Positions 1 through 13,622 of a stretch of DNA of 64,000 nt are shown piece after piece (within the stretch, counting starts at the first letter, position 1; each line of letters opens with the position of its first letter). Under the pieces are notes generated by a model. It saw nothing but the letters and a program-made list of their open reading frames with translations, ran no database searches and was not told the origin of the DNA. Origin of the DNA: Gigantopelta aegis (lineage: Eukaryota; Mollusca; Gastropoda; Neomphalida; Peltospiridae). A program made the translations under genes and the position numbers. The stretch covers positions 2,863,750 through 2,927,749 of the forward strand of contig NC_054708.1 in assembly GCF_016097555.1 (NCBI RefSeq), written 5' to 3'.

Positions 1-3000
1 CTGTATATAAAGGATTCACTGTATATAAAGGATTCACTGTATAAAGGATTCACTGTATATATCACTGTATAAAGGATTCACTGTATATAAAGGATTCACT
101 GTATGTATATAACTGGATTCAAGGATTCACTATATAAAGGATTCACTGTATATAAAGGATTCACTGTATATATATAAAGGATTCACTGTATATAAAGGAT
201 TCACTGTATATAAAGGATTCACTGTATATATATTCAAGGTATATAAAGGATTCACTGTATATAAAGGATTAAACTGTATATATAAAGGGTATATACTGAT
301 TATATATAAGGATTCACTGTATATAAAGGATTCACTGTATATAAACTGTATATAAAGGATTCACTGTATATAAAGGATTCTGTATATAAAGGATTCACTG
401 TATATAAAGGATTCACTGTATATAAAGGATTCACTGTATATAAAGGATTCACTGTATATAAAGGATTCACTGTATATAAAGGATTCACTGTATATAAAGG
501 ATTCACTATATAAAGGATTCACTGTATATAAAGGATTCACTGTATATAAAGGATTCACTGTATATAAAGGATTCACTGTATACTGTATAAAGGATTCACT
601 GTATATAAAGGATTCACTGTATATAAAGGATTCACTGTATATAAAGGATTCACTGTATATAAAGGATTCACTGTATATAAAGGATTCACTGTATATAAAG
701 GATTCACTGTATATAAAGGATTCACTGTATATAAAGGATTCACTGTATATAAAGGATTCACTGTATATAAAGGATTCACTGTATATAAAGGATTCACTGT
801 ATATAAAGGATTCACTGTATATAAAGGATTCACTGTATATAACTGTTCACTGTATAAAGGATTCACTGTATATAAAGGATTCACTGTATATAAAGGATTC
901 ACTATATAAAGGATTCACTGTATATAAAGGCTTTACTGTATATAAAGGTTTCATTGTATATAAAGGATTCACTGTATATAAAGGCTTTACTGTATATAAA
1001 GGATTCACTATATAAAGGATTCACTGTATATAAAGGATTCACTGTATATAAAGGATTCACTGTATATAAAGGATTCACTGTATATAAAGGATTCACTGTA
1101 TATAAAGGTATATAAAGGATTCACTGTATATAAAGGATTCACTGTATATAAAGGATTCACTGTATATAAAGGATTCACTGTATATAAAGGATTCACTGTA
1201 TATAAAGGATTCACTGTATATAAAGGATTCACTGTATATAAGGATTCACTGTATATAAAGGATTCACTGTATATAAAGGATTCACTGTATAAAGGATTCA
1301 CTGTATATAAAGGATTCACTGTATATAAAGGATTCACTGTATATAAGGATTCACTGTATATAAAGGATTCACTGTATATAAGGATTTACTGTATATAAAG
1401 GATTCACTGTATATAAAGGATTCACTGTATATAAAGGATTCACTATATAAAGGATTCACTGTATATAAAGGATTCACTGTATATAAAGGATTCACTGTAT
1501 ATAAAGGATTCACTGTATATAAAGGATTCACTGTATATAAAGGATTCACTGTATATAAAGGATTCACTGTATATAAAGGATTCACTGTATATAAAGGATT
1601 CACTGTATATAAAGGCTTTACTGTATATAAAGGATTCACTGTATATAAAGGATTCACTGTATATAAAGGATTCACTGTATATAAAGGATTCACTGTATAT
1701 AAAGGATTCACTGTATATAAAGGATTCACTGTATATAAAGGATTCACTGTATATAAAGGATTCACTGTATATAAAGGATTCACTGTATATAAAGGATTCA
1801 CTGTATATAAAGGATTCACTGTATATAAAGGATTCACTGTATATAAAGGATTCACTGTATATAAAGGATTCACTGTATATAAAGGATTCACTGTATATAA
1901 AGGATTCACTGTATATAAAGGATTCACTGTATATAAAGGTATATAAAGGATTCACTGTATATAAAGGATTCACTATAAAGGTATATAAAGGATTACTGTA
2001 TATAAGGATTATATATAAAGGCTTCACTGTATATAAAGGCTTTACTGTATAAAGGCTTTACTGTATATAAAGGATTCACTGTATATAAAGGATTCACTGT
2101 ATATAAGGATTCACTGTATATAAAGGATTCACTGTATATAAAGGATTCACTGTATATAAAGGATTCACTGTATATAAAGGATTCACTGTATATAAAGGAT
2201 TCACTGTATATAAAGGATTCACTGTATATAAAGGCTTCACTATATAATGATTTTACTGTATATAAAGGATTCACTGTATATAAAGGATTCACTGTATATA
2301 AAGGATTCACTGTATATAAAGGATTCACTGTATATAAAGGATTCACTGTATATAAAGGATTCACTGTATATAAAGGATTCACTGTATATAAAGGATTCAC
2401 TGTATATAAAGGATTCACTATATAAAGGATTCACTGTATATAAAGGATTCACTGTATATAAAGGATTCACTGTATATAAAGGATTCACTGTATATAAAGG
2501 ATTCACTGTATATAAAGGATTCACTGTATATAAAGGATTCACTGTATATAAAGGATTCACTGTATATAAAGGATTCACTGTATATAAAGGATTCACTGTA
2601 TATAAAGGATTCACTGTATATAAAGGATTCACTGTATATAAAGGATTCACTATATAAAGGATTCACTGTATATAAAGGATTCACTGTATATAAAGGATTC
2701 ACTGTATATAAAGGATTCACTGTATATAAGGATTTACTGTATATAAGGAGGATTCACTACTGTATATAAAGGATTCACTGTATATAAAGGATTCACACTG
2801 TATATAAAGGATTCACTGTATATAAAGGATTCACTGTATATAAGGATTTACTGTATATAAAGGATTCACTGTATATAAAGGATTTACTGTATATAAAGGA
2901 TTCACTGTATATAAAGGATTCACTGTATATAAAGGATTCACTGTATATAAAGGATTCACTATATAAGGATTCACTGTATATAAAGGATTCACTGTATATA

Positions 3001-5238
3001 AAGGATTCACTGTATATAAAGGATTCACTGTATATAAGGATTTACTGTATATAAAGGATTCACTGTATATAAAGGATTCACTGTATATAAAGGATTCACT
3101 GTATATAAAGGATTCACTGTATATAAAGGATTCACTGTATATAAAGGATTCACTGTATATAAAGGATTCACTGTATATAAAGGATTCACTGTATATAAAG
3201 GATTCACTAAAGGTATATAAAGGATTCACTGTATATAAAGGTATATAAAGGATTCACTGTATATAAAGGATTCACTGTATATAAAGGATTCACTGTATAT
3301 AAAGGATTCACTGTATATAAAGGATTCACTGTATATAAAGGATTCACTGTATATAAAGGATTCACTGTATATAAAGGATTCACTGTATATGTATATAAAG
3401 GATTCACTGTATATAAAGGATTCACTGTATATAAAGGATTCACTGTATATAAAGGATTCACTGTATATATATAAAGGATTCACTGTATATAAAGGATTCA
3501 CTGTATATAAAGGATTCACTGTATATAAAGGCTTCACTATATAAAGGATTCACTGTATATAAAGGATTCACTGTATATAAAGGATTCACTGTATATAAAG
3601 GATTCACTGTATATAAAGGATTCACTGTATATAAAGGATTCACTGTATATAAAGGATTCACTATATAAGGATTCACTGTATATAAAGGATTCACTGTATA
3701 TAAAGGCTTTACTGTATATAAAGGATTCACTGTATATAAAGGATTCACTGTATATAAAGGATTCACTGTATATAAAGGATTCACTGTATATAAATTTACT
3801 GTATATAAAGGCTTCACTGTATATAAAGGATTCACTGTATATAAAGGATTTCATTCACTGTATATAAAGGATTCACTGTATATAAAGGATTCACTGTATA
3901 TAAAGGATTCACTGTATATAAAGGATTCACTGTATATAAAGGATTCACTGTATATAAAGGATTCACTGTATATAAAGGATTCACTGTATATAAAGGCTTT
4001 ACTGTATATAAAGGATTCACTGTATATAAAGGATTCACTGTATATAAAGGATTCACTGTATATAAAGGATTCACTGTATATAAAGGATTCACTGTATATA
4101 AAGGATTCACTGTATATATAAAAGTATATAAAGGATTCACTGTATTCAAGGATTCACTATATAAAGGATTTACTGTATATAAAGGATTCACTGTATATAA
4201 AGGATTCAAAGGATTCACTGTATATAAAGGATTCACTGTATATAAAGGATTCACTGTATATAAAGGATTCACTGTATATAAAGGATTCACTGTATATAAA
4301 GGATTCACTGTATATAAAGGATTCACTGTATATAAAGGATTCACTGTATATAAAGGATTCACTGTATATAAAGGATTCACTGTATAAAGGATTCACTGTA
4401 TATAAATTCACTGTATATAAAGGATTCACTGTATATAAAGGATTCACTGTATATAAGGATTCACTGTATATAAAGGATTCACTGTATATAAAGGATTCAC
4501 TGTATATAAAGGATTATATATAAAGGATTCACTGTACTGTATATAAAGGATTCACTGTATATAAATTCACTGTATATAAAGGATTCACTGTATATAAAGG
4601 ATTCACTGTATATAAAGGATTCACTGTATATAAAGGATTCACTGTATATAAAGGATTCACTGTACTGTATATAAAGGATTCACTATATATATAAAGGATT
4701 CACTGTATATAAAGGATTCACTGTATATAAACTTTACTATATATAAGGATTCACTGTATATAAAGGATTCACTGTATATAAAGGATTCACTGTATATAAA
4801 GGATTCACTGTATATAAAGGATTCACTGTATATAAAGGTATATAAAGGATTCACTGTATATAAAGGATTCACTGTATATAAAGGATTCACTGTATATAAA
4901 GGATTCACTGATTATATAAAGGATTCACTGTATATAAAGGATTCACTGTATATAAAGGATTCACTGTATATAAAGGATTCACTGTATATAAAGGATTCAC
5001 TGTATATAAAGGATTCACTGTATATAAAGGATTCACTGTATATAAAGGATTCACTGTATATAAAGGATTCACTGTATATAAAGGATTCATATATAAGGAT
5101 TCACTAAAGGTATATAAAGGATTCACTGTATATAAAGGATTCACTGTATATAAAGGATTCACTGTATATAAAGGATTCACTGTACTGTATATAAAGGATT
5201 CACTGTATATAAAGGATTCACTGTATATAAAGGATTCA
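1..5238. repeat. 18-bp satellite with a TATA-like core
   Basis: About 290 head-to-tail copies of ACTGTATATAAAGGATTC, with sparse variants (AAGGCTTT, AAGGCTTC) and occasional short deletions that join TATATAAAGG directly to itself. Because 18 is a multiple of three, long pseudo-frames appear on both strands; they are not genes. Every unit carries TATATAAAG, a good match to a TATA box. The array starts before the window and ends at about 5238. No other sequence is inserted in it. Confidence 0.97.
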
Positions 5239-5840
5239 CCTTTGTAAAGATATTTAAATACTAACCTTTGTAAAACATATTTAAATATTAACTTTTAAAA
5301 TCAAGTTTAAATACTAATCTCCATAAACATTTAAAAATATGAACCTGTATAAACATGCTTAAATACTACCTTGTATAAATGTTGAAATACAAAAGATGTT
5401 TAAATACTAACCTGTATAGACATGTTTAAATACTAACCTGTATAGACATGTTTTAATACTAACCTGTATAGACATGTTTTAATACTAACATGTATAGACA
5501 TGTTTAAATACTAACATGTATAGACATGTTTAAATACTAACCTGTATAGACATGTTTAAATACTAACATGTATAGACATGTTTAAATACTAACCTGTATA
5601 GACATGTTTTAATACTAACCTGTATAGACATGTTTTAATACTAACCTGTATAGACATGTTTAAATACTAACATGTATAGACATGTTTTAATACTAACCTG
5701 TATAGACATGTTTAAATACTAACATGTATAGACATGTTTAAATACTAACCTGTATAGACATGTTTTAATACTAACATGTATAGACATGTTTTAATACTAA
5801 CCTGTATAGACATGTTTAAATACTAACATGTATAAATATG
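5239..5840. repeat. 26-bp tandem array
   Basis: Roughly 20 units built on TAGACATGTTTAAATACTAA followed by CCTGTA or CATGTA. The first five or six units next to the 18-bp satellite are diverged (CTTTGTAAAGATATTTAAATAC and similar) and the later ones nearly identical, as expected if array edges decay. Two alternations recur (CCTG/CATG and GTTTAAA/GTTTTAA). The word TACTAAC is present in most units. Confidence 0.93.
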
Positions 5841-6557
5841 TTAAATACCTTTATGTTTTATTCATTATTTGGGGGGGGGGGGGGGGGTTGCAACGTCAAA
5901 AACGATTGTATACATTATTCCAAAGTAGACCAACATACATTTTATTTGGCAAAGAATTCATTATAATTATTCTTCCATTACACCTTGGATTCCCATGTCA
6001 CTTTGCAGTTAGGGGACGGGGGGACGGGGTGCACACGCCCAGCATTCTATTGGGCCCGCGCCTGGCGATTCTGTATTTCAGTTACCAGTAGACCGTGATG
6101 TATCAGCTTCGTGATTAACACACAGAAATGGATCAGTGCAACATCTGCTCGACTAGATAATGAAATGGAACACAAAACAAGACTTAGGACTCTGTCACAT
6201 GCAGGGCCATACCCAGCCTACATTAATTGGAGGGGTCCCGGGGGGGGGGGTCTAAAGAGGGGGGAGGGGTGTATTTATTAAACAGAATAAAGTAACTGTA
6301 ATATAGGATTTTCTCCATCTAGACTAAAAGTACCACCAGTCCAGACATTACCGTAGGCACTGCAGCAATCATGTATGCCGGAGTAGTGTGTTTGCATTCC
6401 GTTACCACGTGGTTGGTTTTAATAGTTTGTATATATCACTGTTGACATAGTGATGTATGGGTTTCTATTCAGAAGGCTGTTTGCTTGTATTGGATTGTGC
6501 TGTTGTTGTTTTTTTTAGTTGTGTGTTGGATTGTGTTTTCGAGGAAGGTAGTGTTGA
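5841..6557. other. Gene-free stretch with poly-G tracts
   Basis: No gene recognised. It holds a 17-nt G run (5871-5887), another G-rich run near 6240-6270, and near 6202 the word CAGGGCCATACCCAGCC, which resembles one end of the CAGGG-type MITEs found elsewhere in the window. No matching second end was found. Confidence 0.5.
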
Positions 6558-6783
6558 AGTTTATTTTGTTTAACGACACCACTAGAACTCATTGATTTGT
6601 TAATTATCGGCTTTTGGATGTCAAACAATAGTCTCAGAGAAGAAACTCACAACATGTTTCCATTAGTAGCCAGAAATCTTTTATATGCACAATCCCACAG
6701 ACAGGATAACACATACCACGGCCGTTGATGTACAAGTCGTGGTGCATTGGCTGGAACGAGAAATAGCCCAATGGGCAGGGATG
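6558..6783 (-). mobile_element. SINE (family A), minus strand, head lost
   Basis: The sequence reads from the 3' tail (TTGTTTAACGACACCACTAG) through the conserved middle (CATTAGTAGC, ATGCACAATCCCACAGACAGG, GGAACGAGAAATAGCCCAATGGG) towards the tRNA-like head, which is missing. The same order is seen in at least nine other copies in this window. The full copies end in a tRNA-like head with pol III A and B boxes. Confidence 0.85.
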
Positions 6784-7705
6784 TGTGCTATTATAAATAT
6801 TAGCTGAAAATGTTTAAATGCGTATGTTTGTTTGTTTGTTGGGGTTTTTTTTGTTTGTTTGCTGTGGGGGGGGGGGGGGGTGGTGGTTGGGGAGTTGGGG
6901 GAACGGTGAGGGTGGGGGTGGGGTGAATATTAAAATCAAAGGGGTTGGTTATCAATAAAGATACATTTTATAATTACTGCACGTATGCAGTCGCTATATG
7001 ATCAGCTGTGCACCGTACATAGGCATGACGCTACCATTTGCCGTGTCGTTACTGGTAGCAGTTTAATTAATAGTCTAGTTTAGGAAAGATGTCTTCGTTA
7101 AAAGACAATATAAAAAAAACGAAATATATTAAAGTATTAAAAAAACCCATTGGTTTGAGGTTACTGTGCCACTGGCATGCTATTATAATATAACAACAAA
7201 ATGAGGCCGTGCTCATGGCAGGTGGATGACGTCACATCTTCGTGGTCAACATACGTCGACGTTTGCATTCAAGTTTCGAAGTTAATGCACCTTATGAAAG
7301 GAGCTCAATCACGGATTTAGTGGGCCTTGTTTCTCTAAATATGCATTATAAATGAAAGTTACATTTATTTGGAATACCAAACCTAGTTATTGTATGATCC
7401 AAAATATTTTAATTGAACTACGATCGAGGGAATTCCACGACACACTTCATTTTTAAAATTTGGAAGTCTTCTTGTAAAAAGTCATAAAAATACGTCACAC
7501 CCTACGATGATTTTAATATTTTGTACGACTAAGATAGCTTCGAAAATATGGGACTCGTACTGATGAGGCTATATATACGACAACCGTATAATGTATTTGT
7601 GAATTTTATATACATGGTAAATAATAAAAAATATATTATTACATGACGAAAATAACCGCGAATACGCTGAAATAAAATAATAAACAGTCGGAACATGAAC
7701 TCACC

Positions 7706-7742
<37 letters not shown>

Positions 7743-7809
7743 ATTATAATTATTATCAGGCGCGTGTGCAAATTATTTTGACTGGTTCGCAAAGTGGTAT
7801 TTCGGTTTT
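6784..7809. other. Gene-free stretch
   Basis: No gene or transposon recognised. Contains a poly-G tract at about 6866-6880, a G-rich flank to 6925, and an (ATT)n microsatellite at about 7708-7752. A short minus-strand frame over the microsatellite encodes poly-isoleucine and is not credible as a gene. Confidence 0.45.
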
Positions 7810-8210
7810 CATGGGCGGATCCAAGGGGGGGGGGGGGACCAGGGGGACGCGTCCCCCCAAAAAAATTGTTCAAGTGCCCTCAAAATGTCCAAGTGCCCTT
7901 TTTGTTTGTAGAATTTTTTTTTTTTTTAAGTAAACAATAATTATATTGTAGATAAATGAAATCAAGATTTTCGTGTACATGCGCAAGCTTGCAGATATGT
8001 GTCTGTGTTATTGAGTCTCAATGGGGCCCCATTGAGGTTCTAACGCGAGTGACGCCAATTTACTTCATTATTGCTAGTATATTATGACGTAGAACTGTAG
8101 GAATTCATATTAATTGTAAATATCAAAACTTGTAGTAAGGTGCCCTTTTGACGAGTCAATGTGCCCTTCTTTTTTGGTCCCCCCTAAAAATATTTCCTGG
8201 ATCCGCCCAT
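7810..8210. mobile_element. hAT-like MITE
   Basis: A 401-bp element with near-perfect terminal inverted repeats: it starts CATGGGCGGATCCA and ends TGGATCCGCCCAT. The 6-bp word GGTTTT flanks both sides (7804-7809 and 8211-8216), consistent with a target duplication. The interior holds poly-G and poly-T tracts and no coding potential. The terminal motif resembles the CAGGGGCGGATCCA-type ends of hAT elements; assignment to hAT is inference. Confidence 0.8.
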
Positions 8211-8302
8211 GGTTTTAATGTATATCGTAAAAAAACCCAGTGTACTGTTGCATGTTTTGTCGTTCAAAGGTTGGCTAATTATTACTTAACCCAGTTGAAT
8301 CC

Positions 8303-8518
8303 CAGGGGCGTAGCGTGATCTGGACCTGAGGGGGGGGGGGGGTCGAATATGAACCAAGTGGACCTTTGTCTATTTTGTTTTTACACAATCAGAAACTCCA
8401 TATATATAAACTTGTATGTTTTAGTTCTGAAAGCGGACCATTTGCTTCAGGGGGGGGGGGGGTCGTCCGAACACCCACCCCCCACCCCCACCCCCGAACA
8501 CCCCAGCCTACGCCCCTG
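8303..8518. mobile_element. hAT-like MITE rich in poly-G
   Basis: Starts CAGGGGCGTAGCGTG and ends CAGCCTACGCCCCTG, so about 12 terminal bases are inverted repeats. AATCC flanks it on both sides (8298-8302, 8519-8523). The interior has two G runs of 11-13 nt and a C-rich stretch, giving strong intrastrand pairing potential. Confidence 0.78.
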
Positions 8519-8668
8519 AATCCAGTTCTACGTGCAGGGACAAGTTCAGCCTGCCGTTTGTGCGTGTGTGCAGCACGTTAATCTTGTATTTTTATAGCCA
8601 AAACTCCTCCAGATAAAACACCGCCCCTCCACCCCAAAAAGGTAGTAGTAGACTAATGATGATAATAA

Positions 8669-8671
8669 TAA

Positions 8672-8746
<75 letters not shown>

Positions 8747-8805
8747 CAATAGTAGTAGTAATAGTAATAATAATTGTGTATTATTATTATTATTATTATT
8801 ATTAC
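8669..8805. repeat. (TAG)n/(TTA)n microsatellite
   Basis: About 28 TAG/GTA triplets followed by AAT-type triplets and a (TTA)n run. It produces poly-valine, poly-leucine and poly-tyrosine pseudo-frames on the two strands. Confidence 0.95.
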
Positions 8806-8894
8806 ATGTATTATAATGTTGGTAAAATCACGTCGCGGTGGGGTTGGGTGGGTGGGTGCGGTTGTTACAGAAACGTTACACAAATTTAAAGGGG

Positions 8895-9079
8895 GACCCG
8901 GGAGTGGTCTCAGCTTTACTAATAGCCTATAAAAAAATGTATTTTGAGTTTTATTGGCCCTTGCAATTTTGAGCATTTGAAATGTGACTAAATACAGCAA
9001 AATAACCTTTACCGTTATAAAATTTACGTAAGCAGTCTCAAAATTGTAATCAGTGAAAAATTATTAAGTTCAAGCCCTG
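8895..9079. mobile_element. Fragment of CAGGGCTTGAACTT hAT-like MITE
   Basis: The right end (9060-9079) reads TTATTAAGTTCAAGCCCTG, the inverse of the terminal motif of the two complete copies at 21108-21365 and 21420-21758. Internal words (TTGAAATGTGAC, CAGCAAAATAACC) also resemble those copies. The left end could not be placed. Confidence 0.5.
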
Positions 9080-10286
9080 TTGTTAGTTTGTGTACTGTCC
9101 GTAGTTAGTTTCTCTTTCAGTTAATCTACCTCATCATCATCATCATCGTCATCATCATCATTATTATTGTTATTATTATTATTTATTTATTTATTTATTA
9201 TAATTAATTTTTTGTTAGTGCTGTAGGGACAATATGACGCTATTCATATATCTATGGAAAACGTACACAAAAGGGTCCGCTAAATTCATATACTCCCCCA
9301 CCCCGTCCCCTGTTCAGAAAATGCACTGTTCGTACAGTACTTAGTATGTATTCCTCCTGTTCCAGATGGTTCGGTAATATGGATCAATCAAATACATGTA
9401 CTTATTTACCGCCTATATACATTTTTGCTGTGAATATAGCCCGCCCTCGTTAGTGGAGGCTATAGACACGGCCTTCGTATATATAGTCACATCGTATATA
9501 AACACCGTCTAGTTCAGAGTATTATTTAAAAATGTAACAATTCCTATCCCAAGTCAGCTGTTATGGCATATTTTGTATAATAATGAATTTGACAAGGTGG
9601 AAAATACCTATAGATGCAAAGGCCTAACTAGTCGGGATTGTCGACGTTTAACATGCTTCTGTTACTAAAATAAATTAATGTATAAGCTTAGTACCATTCA
9701 GTAATTGTTTTTATAAATTTTTAATAACTTATTTTTATTGGGTGGGTTTTTTTCTATTTACCCTACGTCGCAGAGGACGGTCAAGCGTTCTCGTTACACG
9801 AGCTTGGTAAATCGTTTTGGCACTGCGGTTATTTCAGGAATGCCCGTCACGTGACTCAAAATAATACGTCACACCTCTGCTCTCCAAATAGCCGTTATTT
9901 TTCTCAGAATTATGGACCGTACCCATAATTCAATTATTTTTTTTATAAAATATCAATAATAAGTGTGATATGGTGGTTATGTAGATGGTTCAATAAAGTA
10001 CTTTTAGGTACAAATCAAATATATATATTGTCATATAATACTTTGTTGGGTCAATAATTAGGTTAACCATCCGTGACAGAGCGCGTTTAAAATGAGCAGT
10101 TACGCATCCCTTTCAGCAATGTTCTAGTTTCTCATAATATATTCTGACATAGAAATACTATATTGAAATTTTATACAAAAGTGAATGCTCGTGTACAACA
10201 TTATAGGCAAACGCGGTCGGAGTAGATACTTTTTAAAATTACATTTGCCGCGTTCCCTTCTTTATTACCACGTAAAAACTAAATGT
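9080..10286. other. Gene-free stretch
   Basis: No gene recognised. AT-rich DNA with a short (CAT)n/(ATT)n microsatellite at about 9131-9200. Between 9230 and 10286 I see neither an open frame of note nor a recognisable repeat. Confidence 0.45.
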
Positions 10287-13200
10287 ACGCCCCACCCCCA
10301 CCCTCCCCCACCATACACAGTTCCCCTTCCCCCACATAAAACCACACACACACACACACCATACACATACAGACACCACACACACCACCACCACCCACAG
10401 TCCCCTTCCCCCACATAAAACCACATACGCACACACACCATACACATACAGACACCACATACACACACCACCACCCACAGTCCCCTTCCCCCACATAAAA
10501 CCACATACACGCACACCATACACATACAGACACCACATACACACACCACCACCCACAGTCCCCTTCCCCCACATAAAACCACATACACACACACCATACA
10601 CATACAGACACCACATACACACACCACCACCCACAGTCCTTTCCCCCACATAAAGCCACATACACACACACCATACACATACAGACACCACATACACACA
10701 CCACCACCCACAGTCCCCTTCCCCCACATAAAACCACATACACGCACACACCATACACATACACACACCACATACACACACCACCACCCACAGTCCCCTT
10801 CCCCCACATAAAACCACATACACACACACCATACACATACAGACACCACATACACACACCACCACCCACAGTCCCTTCCCCCACATAAAGCCACATACAC
10901 GCACACACCATACACATACAGACACCACATACACACACCACCACCCACAGTCCCCTTCCCCCACATAAAACCACATACACACACACACCATACACATACA
11001 GACACCACATACACACACCACCACCCACAGTCCCCTTCCCCCACATAAAACCACATACACACACACACCATACACATACAGACACCACATACACACACCA
11101 CCACCCACAGTCCCCTTCCCCCACATAAAACCACATACACACACACACCATACACATACAGACACCACATACACACACCACCCACAGTCCCCTTCCCCCA
11201 CATAAAACTACATACACACACACACCATACACATACAGACACCACATACACACACCACCCACAGTCCCCTTCCCCCACATAAAACCACATACACGCACAC
11301 ACCATAAACATACAGATACCACATACACACACCACCACCCACAGTCCCCTTCCCCCACATAAAACCACATACACACACACACCATACACATACAGACACC
11401 ACATACACACACCACCCACAGTCCCCTTCCCCCACATAAAACCACATACACGCACACACCATACACATACACACACCACATACACACACCACCACCCAGT
11501 CCCCTTCCCCCACATAAAACCACATACACGCACACACCATACACATACAGACACCACATACACACACCACCACCCACAGTCCCCTTCCCCCACATAAAAC
11601 CACATACACACACACCTTACACATACAGACACCACATACACACACCACCACCCACAGTCCCCTTCCCCCACATAAAACCACATACACAACCATACACATA
11701 CAGACACCACATACACACACCACCACCACCCAGTCCCCTTCCCCCACATAAAACCACATACACGCACACCATGCACATACAGACACCACACACACACCAC
11801 CACCACCACCCAGTCCCCTTCCCCCACATAAAACCACATACACACACACCATACACATACAGACACCACATACACACACCACCACCCACAGTCCCCTTCC
11901 CCCACATAAAACCACATACACACACACCATACACATACAGACACCACATACACACACCACCACCTACAGTCCCCTTCCCCCACATAAAACCACATACACA
12001 ACCATACACATACAGACACCACATACACACACCACCACCACCCAGTCCCCTTCCCCCACATAAAACCACATACACGCACACCATGCACATACAGACACCA
12101 CACACACACCACCACCACCACCCAGTCCCCTTCCCCCACATAAAACCACATACACACACACCATACACATACAGACACCACATACACACACCACCACCCA
12201 CAGTCCCTTCCCCCACATAAAACCACATACACACACACCATACACATACAGACACCACATACACACACCACCCACAGTCCCCTTCCCCCACATAAAACCA
12301 CATACACACACACCATACACATACAGACACCACATACACACACCACCACCCACAGTCCCTTCCCCCACATAAAGCCACATACACACACACCATACACATA
12401 CAGACACCACATACACACACCACCACCCACAGTCCCCTTCCCCCACATAAAACCACATACACGCACACACCATACACATACAGACACCACATACAAACAC
12501 CACCACCCACAGTCCCCTTCCCCCACATAAAACCACATACACGCACACCATACACATACAGACACCACATACACACACCACCACCCAGTCCCCTTCCCCC
12601 ACATAAAACCACATACAGACACACCATACACATACAGACATCACATACACACACCACCACCCACAGTCCCTTCCCCCACATAAAGCCACATACACAACCA
12701 TACACATACAGACACCACATACACACACCACCACCACCCAGTCCCCTTCCCCCACATAAAACCACATACAGACACACCATACACAGACACCACATACACA
12801 CACCACCACCCAGTCCCTTCCCCCACATAAAGCCACATACACAACCATACACATACAGACACCACACACACCACCACCACCACCACCCAGTCCCCTTCCC
12901 CCACATAAAACCACATACAGACACACCATACACATACAGACACCACATACACACACCACCACCCACAGTCCCTTCCCCCACATAAAGCCACATACACAAC
13001 CATACACATAGACACCACACACACACCACCACCACCACCCAGTCCCCTTCCCCCACATAAAGCCACATACACACACACCATACACATACAGACACCACAT
13101 ACACACACCACCACCCACAGTCCCTTCCCCCACATAAAGCCACATACACACACACATACAGACACCACATACACACACCACCACCCAGTCCCTTCCCCCA

Positions 13201-13622
13201 CATAAAGCCACATACACAACCATACACATACAGACACCACACACACACCACCACCACCACCCAATCCCCTTCCCCCACATAAAGCCACATACACACACAC
13301 CATACACATACAGACACCACATACACACACCACCACCCACAGTCCCTTCCCCCACATAAAGCCACATACACATACACACCATACACATACAGACACCACA
13401 TACACACACCACCACCCACAGTCCCCTTCCCCCACATAAAACCACATACACGCACACCATACACATACAGACACCACATACACACACCACCCACAGTCCC
13501 CTTCCCCCACATAAAGCCACATACACACACACACCATACACATACAGACACCACATACACACACCACCACCACCACCCAGTCCCCTTCCCCCACATAAAA
13601 CCACATACAGACACCACACACA
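10287..13622. repeat. 78-bp G-poor minisatellite
   Basis: About 43 units of roughly 78 bp, each made of CCACATACACACACACCATA, then CACATACAGACACCAC, an (AC)/(CCA) part, CAGTCCCCTTCCCCCACATA and AAA(A/G). Units differ by small changes in the CA and CCA tracts. Guanine is very rare on the plus strand. The minus strand therefore has few stop codons and shows frames up to about 790 codons rich in Cys, Val and Trp. I read these as compositional artefacts. Confidence 0.96.

Noticed and set aside
300-5180. Many minus- and plus-strand frames with six-residue periods (NPLYTV, SESFIY, KGFTVY)
   Set aside because: They are translations of the 18-bp satellite in different frames. They appear on both strands and have no unique sequence.
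8546-9000. Poly-Leu, poly-Tyr and poly-Val frames
   Set aside because: Microsatellite translation.
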